Assembly (NCBI RefSeq): GCF_937920075.1
Contig: NZ_CALETI010000117.1
Span: 1-10,567, forward strand
Reading direction: 5' to 3'
DNA length: 10,567 nt
DNA from: an uncultured Agitococcus sp.
GTDB taxonomy: Bacteria > Pseudomonadota > Gammaproteobacteria > Pseudomonadales > Moraxellaceae
Below the pieces are notes generated by a model. That model had not been told where the DNA came from, did no database searches, and saw only the letters and a program-made list of their open reading frames with translations. Position 1 is the stretch's first letter. The number at the start of each line of letters is the position of its first letter. A program made the translations under genes and the position numbers. Below are positions 1 to 5,867 of this stretch, piece by piece.

Positions 1-2
1 TT

Positions 3-128
3 AAATTATTGGGTGAGCGTGTTATGGCTAGGGACTTTGATCGTCAGGTTACAGAGTTACAAGTGCGTGTCGCTATTTTAAACCGTTTCACTCATCTGGG
101 TACGCCAGTGACTAAACGTGTCTTTTAA
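3..128 (+). pseudogene. C-terminal end of an IS5-family-like transposase (cut by window edge)
   Basis: An open frame enters from the left edge and ends at TAA 126-128. It gives about 41 residues, including the stretches LLGERVMARDFDRQV and RVAILNRFTHLGTPVTKR. This basic C-terminal tail (ERVMAR-x-x-x-RQV-x-EL-x-x-R-x-A-x-LNRF) resembles the ends of IS5-family DDE transposases from memory of that family. The catalytic part lies outside the window, so it cannot be said whether the gene is intact. Support comes from position: 43-55 bp downstream lies a sequence whose reverse complement begins GGCTTTGTTGCAC, a typical IS5-family terminal repeat. The family call is moderately sure; the exact IS is unknown. 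Confidence 0.6.
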
Positions 129-170
129 TGTAGTTGGGGCTAAGGGCAACTTATGCCTAAACAGTAATTT

Positions 171-183
171 GTGCAACAAAGCC
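171..183 (+). repeat. Putative right terminal inverted repeat of the IS5-like element
   Basis: GTGCAACAAAGCC, read on the minus strand as GGCTTTGTTGCAC, has the form of many IS5-family terminal repeats. It lies 43 bp after the transposase stop, where a right end is expected. The partner left repeat and the target duplication lie outside the window, so the exact boundary (183 or one to two bases later) is inferred. Confidence 0.5.
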
Positions 184-254
184 CCTTAGAATAACGGACA
201 CCCTTAAAAGAGAGTAAACTCTCGTCATGTTAGAGGTGTCCGTTATTCTAAGGG
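183..254. repeat. 72-bp hairpin with perfect 20-bp inverted arms
   Basis: Positions 183-202 (CCCTTAGAATAACGGACACC) are an exact reverse complement of 235-254. The 32-bp centre holds a second dyad, GAGAGT-AA-ACTCTC, at 210-223. The left arm begins at the proposed end of the IS5-like element. The right arm covers the stop codon of the truncated InsA-like ORF. It could be a pair of IS termini facing each other (the outer-end reading GGTGTCC resembles the GGTG start of IS1-type ends), a MITE-like insertion, or a strong bidirectional terminator. There is no U-tract directly after either arm, which argues against the terminator. Confidence 0.75.
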
Positions 255-553
255 CAGATCACTGGGAGCAACGTGGTCAGAATCGGATTGCTGGCTTTTT
301 TTATCCATGTGGTGAGGGTTGTGGGTGCAACACCAAATAGACGACGCATTCCGCGCAGACTACCACGTTCAAAATACGTTTTGATGATCAACTCTTTTTG
401 TGTTTCAGTGTATTTAACGGTGGGTTTAAGCACACTTGAACGACCACAGTCTTTACATTTGAATTGTGCATTGCCACTTTTGTTGTGGCCGTTCTTGAAT
501 ATGTTGGTTGAATGGCAGCGGGTACAGTGGTGGATAAGGCTTTCTGTAATCAT
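248..553 (-). pseudogene. Truncated IS1-family InsA-like zinc-finger/HTH protein
   Basis: This 101-residue ORF starts at ATG 551-553. It has a CxxC...CxxC zinc ribbon near residues 10-36 (CTRC, then CKDC) and a helix-turn-helix-like stretch near residues 65-86 (SLRGMRRLFGVAPTTLTTWI). That is the usual N-terminal layout of IS1-type transposases (InsA, or the first third of the fused form). The DDE catalytic part (InsB) that should follow is absent: after about residue 97 the frame runs into the right arm of the 183-254 hairpin and stops at TAG. I therefore call it a non-autonomous remnant. A left IS end matching the hairpin arm was sought upstream of 553 and not found. It could still be expressed as a small DNA-binding protein, but nothing supports a role. 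Confidence 0.7.
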
Positions 554-645
554 GATCGTGTCAAATTATGGTTAGCTATACGCTCCTTATACCAAAACAC
601 GTCTTGTTTTGACACTACGGTTTTTCTTTCATAAACCCACACTTC

Positions 646-918
646 TCACGCATACCGCGTCAATAACTCTTTAACTTCGCTCATCCGTTGGGCAGCATCG
701 CCTTGTTGCTCATCTAAAACATTAGTTTCAATCACACACGCCAACATCTCAAAAAAAGCCTTATCTAAAGCACGACGCGCAGCGGTCATTTGTTGCAACA
801 CCTTTTCACAATCAGCATCAGGTTGTTGAATTAATTTTTGAATACCACGAATCTGTCCTTCAACACGGGCAAGACGTTTTAACAATTCTGTTTGTTGCTT
901 ATTTTCAGGCTTATTCAT
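646..918 (-). CDS. CsoR/RcnR/FrmR-family (DUF156) metal- or thiol-sensing repressor
   Basis: This 90-residue all-helical repressor carries the family core: RVEGQIRGIQ at 18-27, Cys37 in DCEKVLQQ, and AARRALDKAFFEMLAC at 46-61. Members form tetramers that release DNA when metal, or persulfide/aldehyde, reacts at the conserved Cys. Copper CsoR needs a C-H-C set; here Cys37 is present but no His lies near residue 62, and a Cys sits at 61 instead. I infer a two-Cys site that may sense sulfur species, another thiol reagent or a different metal; the ligand is open. An operator-like G6 sequence lies 20-36 bp upstream of the start, which suggests autoregulation. katG lies upstream on the same strand but is separated by a terminator. 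No transporter, chaperone or rhodanese gene follows: downstream DNA is an IS scar. Confidence 0.88.
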   Translation of the reverse strand: MNKPENKQQTELLKRLARVEGQIRGIQKLIQQPDADCEKVLQQMTAARRALDKAFFEMLACVIETNVLDEQQGDAAQRMSEVKELLTRYA

Positions 919-937
919 GGTAAATTACTCGGTTCAA

Positions 938-955
938 TATACCCCCCATAGTATC
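938..955 (-). promoter_or_regulatory. Probable CsoR/RcnR-type operator upstream of the repressor gene
   Basis: On the minus strand positions 939-954 read ATACTATGGGGGGTAT: a six-G tract flanked by ATAC and GTAT half-sites. CsoR, RcnR and CstR operators have a G/C tract bounded by short A/T inverted repeats (RcnR: TACT-G6-N-AGTA), so the match in form is good. It lies about 20 bp before the ATG at 918, where binding would block transcription. A/T-rich DNA upstream (961-980) could supply the promoter. Confidence 0.65.
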
Positions 956-967
956 ATAGTTTAAATT

Positions 968-1014
968 TTAAAAAATAAAAATCTCCTCCCAAAACACGCG
1001 TCAGAGAGGAGATT
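968..1014 (-). terminator. Rho-independent terminator of katG
   Basis: The arms AATCTCCTC (980-988) and GAGGAGATT (1006-1014) are perfect 9-bp complements with a 17-nt loop. On the minus strand they are followed by TTTTATTTTTT. The hairpin begins 17 bp after the katG stop, so katG is probably monocistronic and the repressor gene has its own promoter. Confidence 0.85.
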
Positions 1015-1031
1015 CTTTTGCCATTTTTGGT

Positions 1032-3230
1032 TTATTTATTAAGATCAAATCGGTCTAAATTCATCACTTTTGTCCATGCCGCCACAAAATCTTTGACAAA
1101 CTTAGCTTGATTATCTTGTTGGGCATACACCTCCGCAATGGCGCGTAATTGCGAATTTGAACCAAAAATCAAATCGACGCGCGAACCTAAATATTTAACC
1201 TGCCCTGTTTTGCGGTCACGCCCTTCAAATACATCGGCTTGCTCGGATGTTGGTCGCCAAACCGTGGCCATGTCCAACAGATTGACAAAAAAGTCATTGC
1301 TTAATTGGCCTTGTCGCGCACTAAACACGCCCATTGCCGAGCCATTATAATTTGCCCCTAAGACCCGCAAACCACCAACCAACACCGTCATTTCAGGCGC
1401 ACTCAAGGTTAATAATTGCGCCTTATCAATTAATAACTCCTCAGCACCGACACTAAAGGTTTTGGCTTGATAGTTTCTAAAACCATCAGCCTGTGGCTCT
1501 AATACAGCAAAAGATTCAACATCAGTTTGTGCTTGGCTAGCATCGGTTCGGCCTGCATTAAACGGCACTGTCACAGCATGACCTGCGGCCTTTGCGGCCT
1601 GTTCAACGCCAGCATTACCTCCCAACACAATCAAATCCGCTAATGAGACTTTTTTGCCTGTCGTTTGGGTTTGATTAAATTGCTGCTGAATTTCTTGATA
1701 AACGGCTAATACTTTAGCGAGCTGTGCAGGTTGATTAACCGCCCAATCTTTTTGTGGGGCTAAACGAATACGCGCACCATTAGCACCACCACGTTTATCT
1801 GAGCCACGGAAAGTGGAAGCAGATGCCCACGCTGTAGACACTAATTCAGCGACAGTTAAACTAGATGCCAAAATTGCGGCCTTTAAGTTGGCAATGTCTT
1901 GCTCATCAATCAGTGCATAATCAGCAGCAGGAATCGGGTCTTGCCAAATTAAATCTTCAGCAGGGACTTCTTTGCCCAAATACAAAGCTTTTGGCCCCAT
2001 ATCACGATGGGTTAATTTAAACCATGCACGCGCAAAGGCATCGGCAAAGGCTTTAGGGTCTTGCAGAAAACGCCGCGAAATCTGTTCATAGGCTGGGTCA
2101 AAACGTAAAGATAAATCTGCCGTAGTCATCATTGGTGGATGTTTTTTACTGGGATCATGAGCATCTGGAATCATATGTTCAGGCTTACAATCTTTGGCCA
2201 CCCATTGATGTGCACCTGCTGGACTTTTCGTTAACTCCCATTCATAACCAAACAACATCTCAAAATAGCCGTTATCCCATGTCGTTGGATTGGGTTTCCA
2301 CGCACCTTCTATACCACTAGTTGTGGTGTGTACGCCTTTGCCTGAGCCAAACTGATTAATCCAACCTAAACCTTGCTCTTCAATCGCTGCTCCTTCAGGT
2401 TCTGCACCCACTAATTTGGGGTCGCCTGCACCATGCGCTTTACCAAAGGTGTGACCACCAGCGACCAAAGCCACCGTTTCTTCATCATTCATTGCCATAC
2501 GGCCAAAGGTTTCACGCACATCTCTGCCCGAAGCGACAGGATCAGGATTACCATTTGGCCCTTCGGGATTAACATAAATTAACCCCATTTGCACAGCTGC
2601 TAAGGGATTATCTAATTGACGCTCACCTGTATAACGTTTATCACCTAACCAAGTGTCTTCATTACCCCAATAAATATCTTCTTCGGGCTGCCAAATATCC
2701 ACACGGCCACCACCGAAACCAAAGGTTTTAAAGCCCATCGATTCTAAGGCAACATTGCCTGCCAAAATCATTAAATCTGCCCAAGAAATTTGATTGCCAT
2801 ATTTTTGTTTAATTGGCCAAAGTAAACGTCGGGCTTTATCTAAATTACCGTTATCAGGCCAACTATTCACAGGTGCAAAACGTTGATTGCCTGTACCGCC
2901 ACCACCACGACCATCAGCCGTGCGATACGTACCTGCGCTGTGCCATGCCATGCGAATAAACAAACCACCATAATGTCCCCAATCGGCTGGCCACCATTCT
3001 TGGGAGTCGGTCATCAGGTTTTTAAGGTCTTGTTTTAAAGCAGAATAATCTAGTTTTTTAAAGGCTTCAGCATAATCAAAGTCGGCATCCATGGGATTAG
3101 AGGCAGGACTATGTTGATGTAAAATGGCCAAATTTAATTGTTTTGGCCACCAGTCACGATTAGAACGTGCACCGACTGTGCTACTTTTATTGTGCATTGC
3201 TGCAAAGGGACATTTAGATTCGGTAGTCAT
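1032..3230 (-). CDS. katG: Catalase-peroxidase KatG
   Basis: This cytoplasmic bifunctional haem enzyme dismutates hydrogen peroxide and also acts as a peroxidase. The 732 residues are the usual full length, with two tandem peroxidase-like domains. Distal haem residues are Arg93, Trp96 and His97 (FIRMAWHSAGTYR). The catalase-specific Met-Tyr-Trp adduct can form from Trp96, Tyr219 (LIYVNPEGPNG) and Met245 (FGRMAMNDEET). The proximal haem ligand is His260 (VALVAGGHTFGKAHGA). The C-terminal domain keeps STFRGSDKRGGANGARIRLAPQ. No signal peptide is seen. The ATG is preceded by AAGGAA with 7-8 nt spacing. No break or missing key residue was found. A dyad lies in the likely promoter, but no clear OxyR site was recognised. 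Confidence 0.98.
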   Translation of the reverse strand: MTTESKCPFAAMHNKSSTVGARSNRDWWPKQLNLAILHQHSPASNPMDADFDYAEAFKKLDYSALKQDLKNLMTDSQEWWPADWGHYGGLFIRMAWHSAGTYRTADGRGGGGTGNQRFAPVNSWPDNGNLDKARRLLWPIKQKYGNQISWADLMILAGNVALESMGFKTFGFGGGRVDIWQPEEDIYWGNEDTWLGDKRYTGERQLDNPLAAVQMGLIYVNPEGPNGNPDPVASGRDVRETFGRMAMNDEETVALVAGGHTFGKAHGAGDPKLVGAEPEGAAIEEQGLGWINQFGSGKGVHTTTSGIEGAWKPNPTTWDNGYFEMLFGYEWELTKSPAGAHQWVAKDCKPEHMIPDAHDPSKKHPPMMTTADLSLRFDPAYEQISRRFLQDPKAFADAFARAWFKLTHRDMGPKALYLGKEVPAEDLIWQDPIPAADYALIDEQDIANLKAAILASSLTVAELVSTAWASASTFRGSDKRGGANGARIRLAPQKDWAVNQPAQLAKVLAVYQEIQQQFNQTQTTGKKVSLADLIVLGGNAGVEQAAKAAGHAVTVPFNAGRTDASQAQTDVESFAVLEPQADGFRNYQAKTFSVGAEELLIDKAQLLTLSAPEMTVLVGGLRVLGANYNGSAMGVFSARQGQLSNDFFVNLLDMATVWRPTSEQADVFEGRDRKTGQVKYLGSRVDLIFGSNSQLRAIAEVYAQQDNQAKFVKDFVAAWTKVMNLDRFDLNK

Positions 3231-3298
3231 GATTTTTTCCTTCTTTATAGAGCTTACGCAGTTATCGCTTATTTGTTCGCTTAACAGGGTCAGTTTTA

Positions 3299-3328
3299 AT
3301 AATAGAGAAGGAAAATCTATTAAACCAA
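3299..3328 (-). promoter_or_regulatory. Candidate katG promoter with an operator-like dyad in the spacer
   Basis: On the minus strand TTGGTT (3323-3328), an 18-bp spacer and TATTAT (3299-3304) form a plausible sigma70 promoter about 70 bp upstream of the katG ATG. A perfect 7-bp inverted repeat, TAATAGA (3300-3306) and TCTATTA (3316-3322), fills the spacer and overlaps the -10. That is a typical place for a regulator. The -35 match is weak and the regulator is unknown. Confidence 0.4.
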
Positions 3329-3347
3329 TAATATAAATTTTAATTTT

Positions 3348-4508
3348 TCATAGTTTTAAACTATGATCATTCAACCAAATATGTAGCATGATCAGCGCAG
3401 CAAACACACAAACCCCAGCAGCGATGCTATAAACCCATGTTGCGCCCCACGCTACCCAAACCATGCCTGTCAACCATGAACCTATCGCCACACCCAAGCC
3501 CCATAAGGCACTATAAACCGCTTGCCCTTGCCCTTGTTGGCCTGCATCAAACTCCCTAAAAATAAACTGCATCGCCACCGCATGAAACACCGCAAAACTA
3601 AAGGCATGAAAGGTTTGTACTGTCCACAATAACCACGGTACATCCACTGCCACGGCAATAACCAGCCAACGTACCGCTGCTAATAACAAACAAGCCATAA
3701 TCAGTTGTAACTCTGAAAACTTGGCTAATAAACGATGGGTTTGGGTAAAAGCAATGACTTCCGCTAATACGCCCAATGACCACAACAAACCAATCGTGCT
3801 TCGGCTATAGTGGTGTTCTTCTAAGTACAAACTAAAAAAACTGTAATATGGCGCATGAGACAATTGCAATAAAAAGTGGGCAGCAAAAAAACTCCACAAT
3901 AAGGGTTGTTTTAACAAATACAAAAATGGCTTTTTATCTTTGCTGTGTATTTGTTGTGGTGGACTAGGAATAATATAACTGCATAAAGCGGCAACAATTG
4001 CCGAAATTAACAACAGAATCGGCAACCATTTCACACTGATTAAATCTAATAAATAGCCAAAACCTGCCACCGTGGCAATAAATCCTAATGATCCCCATAA
4101 ACGAATTTGACCATATAAGGCACGTTGTTCTTGAAGATGACCAATCGTCACCGCTTCAAACTGGGCTAAAATGGCATTTTGAAAAAAGCTATAGGCAAAC
4201 AATACGGCTGCCATTAACCAAAAATGACTGCCAACAAAAAAGATTCCCGCCCAAAACACCGCCACCATGCTTGCACCCAAGCGCACCAATTCAATACGCT
4301 TGCCTGTGCTGTCGGCTAAATAGCCCCAAAAATTTGGCGCAAAAATGCGGGTTAACATGCCTATTGCCATTAATTGACCAATGGCTTTTTCATCAAAATG
4401 GAGCTGTTTTAAATACAAACTCCAATAGGGCATAAAGCCGCCAAGCACCGCAAAATAGAAAAAATAAAAGGCTGATAACTGCCAATATAAAGTGCGTGAA
4501 ATGGGCAT
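3348..4508 (-). CDS. MFS transporter of the phenylpropionate permease (HcaT-like) type
   Basis: This 386-residue integral inner-membrane protein has about twelve hydrophobic segments in two six-helix halves, joined by a polar loop near residues 182-198 (SPPQQIHSKDKKP). The N-terminus (LSAFYFFYFAVLGGFMPYWSLYL), the loop 2/3 region FAPNFWGYLADSTGKR and YGQIRLWGSLGFI are typical of the MFS_1-like/HcaT (3-phenylpropionate:H+ symporter) group, related to nucleoside and lactose symporters. The substrate cannot be read from sequence, and no aromatic-degradation genes lie nearby. It lies 70 bp downstream of the thioesterase gene on the same strand with no convincing terminator between, so the two may form an operon under the adjacent TetR regulator. 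No clear Shine-Dalgarno precedes the ATG. Confidence 0.87.
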   Translation of the reverse strand: MPISRTLYWQLSAFYFFYFAVLGGFMPYWSLYLKQLHFDEKAIGQLMAIGMLTRIFAPNFWGYLADSTGKRIELVRLGASMVAVFWAGIFFVGSHFWLMAAVLFAYSFFQNAILAQFEAVTIGHLQEQRALYGQIRLWGSLGFIATVAGFGYLLDLISVKWLPILLLISAIVAALCSYIIPSPPQQIHSKDKKPFLYLLKQPLLWSFFAAHFLLQLSHAPYYSFFSLYLEEHHYSRSTIGLLWSLGVLAEVIAFTQTHRLLAKFSELQLIMACLLLAAVRWLVIAVAVDVPWLLWTVQTFHAFSFAVFHAVAMQFIFREFDAGQQGQGQAVYSALWGLGVAIGSWLTGMVWVAWGATWVYSIAAGVCVFAALIMLHIWLNDHSLKL

Positions 4509-4578
4509 AAAGACGAAACAACGCTAAAAAATAACATTGTAACGTCTTTTTCTTAAAGAAAGTGACAACAGAGCCTAA

Positions 4579-5031
4579 TCATTTATGTTTTATATTCATG
4601 GTGATTTCAGCGGTAAACACCAACTGTTGCTGAGTATCACGAATCTCAACAGGCACAATGACCTCTTTCACAGTTGACCAATCAACAGCAGGCATTTTTG
4701 CTTCAGCCACCAAATCCGTTTTTGCTTTTTTTAGATATTTGACTGTCATCCCTGAAGGAATCCAACGGCTACCTTGTGGAATTGATACATCGGTCATCAA
4801 TCCTCCTGCTAATTCCGCCATATTACACATTGCAATGGCATGCACCGTTTTTAAATGATTTTGCACAGTTCTTCTATTTTTTAAGGCAACTCGGGCATAA
4901 TTAGGTTCAAGTTGTTCTATGTGTGGCTGAATTGAGCGAAAATAGGGTGCAACCATACTTACCACCCAGCTAAACAAACGAGTCCCTAAGGGTAATTGTT
5001 GTGCTAAACGAAAAAGTTGTAAATTATTCAT
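4579..5031 (-). CDS. DUF4442 hotdog-fold thioesterase-like protein
   Basis: This 150-residue cytoplasmic protein has a hotdog-fold pattern: an N-terminal helix, then strands around NYARVALKNRRTVQNHLKTV, a central helix HAIAMCNMAELAGGLM, and C-terminal strands ending VFTAEITMNIKHK. DUF4442 proteins are related to PaaI/YiiD-type acyl-CoA thioesterases; the substrate is not known here. I chose ATG at 5029-5031 rather than the in-frame TTG at 5044-5046 because GAGGG lies 8 nt before the ATG and would fall inside the gene with the TTG. It is divergent from the TetR gene with 59 bp between starts, and the MFS gene follows 70 bp downstream. Together they suggest one regulon acting on acyl or organic-acid compounds, which is inference. 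Confidence 0.8.
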   Translation of the reverse strand: MNNLQLFRLAQQLPLGTRLFSWVVSMVAPYFRSIQPHIEQLEPNYARVALKNRRTVQNHLKTVHAIAMCNMAELAGGLMTDVSIPQGSRWIPSGMTVKYLKKAKTDLVAEAKMPAVDWSTVKEVIVPVEIRDTQQQLVFTAEITMNIKHK

Positions 5032-5052
5032 CTTGAAAGCCCTCAAACAAAT

Positions 5053-5077
5053 TAGAATATTATTCTAGAATATTATT
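5053..5077. promoter_or_regulatory. Likely TetR operator: two tandem palindromic 13-bp repeats
   Basis: TAGAATATTATT occurs at 5053-5064 and again at 5066-5077, a 13-bp period. The same bases form overlapping dyads: TAGAATA-T-TATTCTA (5053-5067) and TATTCTAGAATA (5061-5072). It sits between the divergent starts of tetR (5091) and the thioesterase gene (5031), close enough to both to cover their promoters. TetR-family regulators commonly bind such dyads and repress both directions. Confidence 0.6.
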
Positions 5078-5090
5078 TTAGGCCAATACA

Positions 5091-5681
5091 ATGACCGAAA
5101 TGACCTCAAAGACACGCCCACAAGCCATATTAGCTGCTGCTTTAGATTGTTTTAATCAATATGGGATTGAAGGCACAACGATTGATATGATTCGCCAACA
5201 GTCCAATGCCAGTGTTGGCAGCATTTATCACCACTTTGGTAGTAAAGAAGACATTGCGGCTGCTTTATTTATTGAAGGGATGCGCCAGTTTGGCCAATTA
5301 TTACGAGATCGAGTGAATCAAGCGCAAAGTGCTGAACAAGGTATCAAAGCGATTGTCTATGCCAACATTGCATGGATTAGTGAAAATCCTGCATGGGCAA
5401 GTTATTGTTTTCATCATCGTGGTGCGGTGAAGCATGGTTCAGCCGCCGAAACCTTTAGTGCTGATAACAAAGCTTTTCACCAGTTTTTACAAACATGGTT
5501 TACGCCGTATGTGTTATCAGGCGAAATTAAGTTATTGCCACCCACGTTAATGTCTGCATTAGTTATTGGCGCAACCCATGATTATGCCCGCCATTGGTTA
5601 GCAGGACGCACCAAAACCGCATTACAAGATCATGCTCAGATTTTGGCAGAAGCAGCATGGTTAAGTGTTAAAAAAAACTAA
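5091..5681 (+). CDS. TetR/AcrR-family transcriptional regulator
   Basis: The protein has 196 residues, normal for the family. The N-terminal DNA-binding domain covers about residues 8-55, with ILAAALDCFNQYGIEGTTIDMI and the recognition-helix region NASVGSIYHHFGSKEDI. The C-terminal all-helical ligand domain is divergent and gives no ligand. The ATG at 5091 is preceded by TAGG with 8 nt spacing; a second in-frame ATG at 5100 is possible. It is divergent from the thioesterase-MFS pair and shares with them the repeat-rich 5053-5077 interval, so local autorepression plus control of that pair is likely. A weak A/T-rich terminator overlaps the stop. Confidence 0.95.
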   Translation: MTEMTSKTRPQAILAAALDCFNQYGIEGTTIDMIRQQSNASVGSIYHHFGSKEDIAAALFIEGMRQFGQLLRDRVNQAQSAEQGIKAIVYANIAWISENPAWASYCFHHRGAVKHGSAAETFSADNKAFHQFLQTWFTPYVLSGEIKLLPPTLMSALVIGATHDYARHWLAGRTKTALQDHAQILAEAAWLSVKKN

Positions 5682-5694
5682 CACACTTAATTTT
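5661..5694 (+). terminator. Weak A/T-rich terminator at the end of tetR
   Basis: TTAAGTGTTA (5661-5670) can pair with TAACACACTTAA (5679-5690) with a 2-nt bulge, followed by TTTT. It overlaps the last codons and stop of tetR. The stem is A/T-rich and the U-tract short, so it may be inefficient. Confidence 0.4.
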
Positions 5695-5735
5695 GTGAAC
5701 AAGTCAACATTTAGCAAAAAATCTCGCAAAAACCC

Positions 5736-5763
5736 TTGAATAATATGTTATAGCCATTATTAT
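5736..5763 (+). promoter_or_regulatory. Candidate sigma70 promoter of the small RNA
   Basis: TTGAAT (5736-5741), 16 bp, then TATTAT (5758-5763) match the -35/-10 consensus at 4/6 and 5/6. A start 7-8 nt downstream would fall at about 5770, just before the outer stem of the structured element. The same DNA is an A/T-rich inverted repeat (5735-5744 with 5756-5767) followed on the minus strand by GGGTTTTT, so it could instead serve as a weak aroC-direction terminator. Confidence 0.45.
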
Positions 5764-5769
5764 CAAGTC

Positions 5770-5867
5770 ATCGCCCTCTCTTGCGTTGCGTGTGCTTGGC
5801 TGTTTTCCCTCCTTTTCGCCTTAGACACACGATCCTCCTCCTCGCAACTAGAGGGCTTTTTATTTTT
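5770..5867 (+). ncRNA. Candidate C-rich small RNA with intrinsic terminator
   Basis: No gene is supported between tetR and aroC, yet the sequence folds well. The outer stem is GCCCTCT (5773-5779) with AGAGGGC (5850-5856). The second is GTTGCG (5785-5790) with CGCAAC (5843-5848). The third is CGTGTG (5789-5794) with CACACG (5826-5831), sharing two bases with the second. The outer stem is followed at once by TTTTTATTTTT, as in an intrinsic terminator. Two CCUCC-bearing stretches stay unpaired: 5807-5812 in the apical loop and 5834-5842 in a bulge. Such anti-Shine-Dalgarno C-rich segments are typical of sRNAs that block ribosome binding. I do not recognise a known family. It could be only a long bidirectional terminator between convergent genes. 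Confidence 0.5.

Noticed and set aside
273..575. 100-residue plus-strand ORF
   Set aside because: It is antisense to the InsA-like ORF, whose zinc-ribbon motif is clear; the plus-strand product has no recognisable pattern.
3349..3365. Palindrome CATAGTTTTAAACTATG at the end of the MFS gene as a terminator
   Set aside because: The stem is A/T-rich and is followed on the minus strand by an A-rich run rather than a U-tract, so terminator function is not supported.
5032..5046. Upstream TTG start for the DUF4442 protein
   Set aside because: The ATG at 5031 has a well-spaced GAGGG, and the TTG would add five residues encoded across that site.
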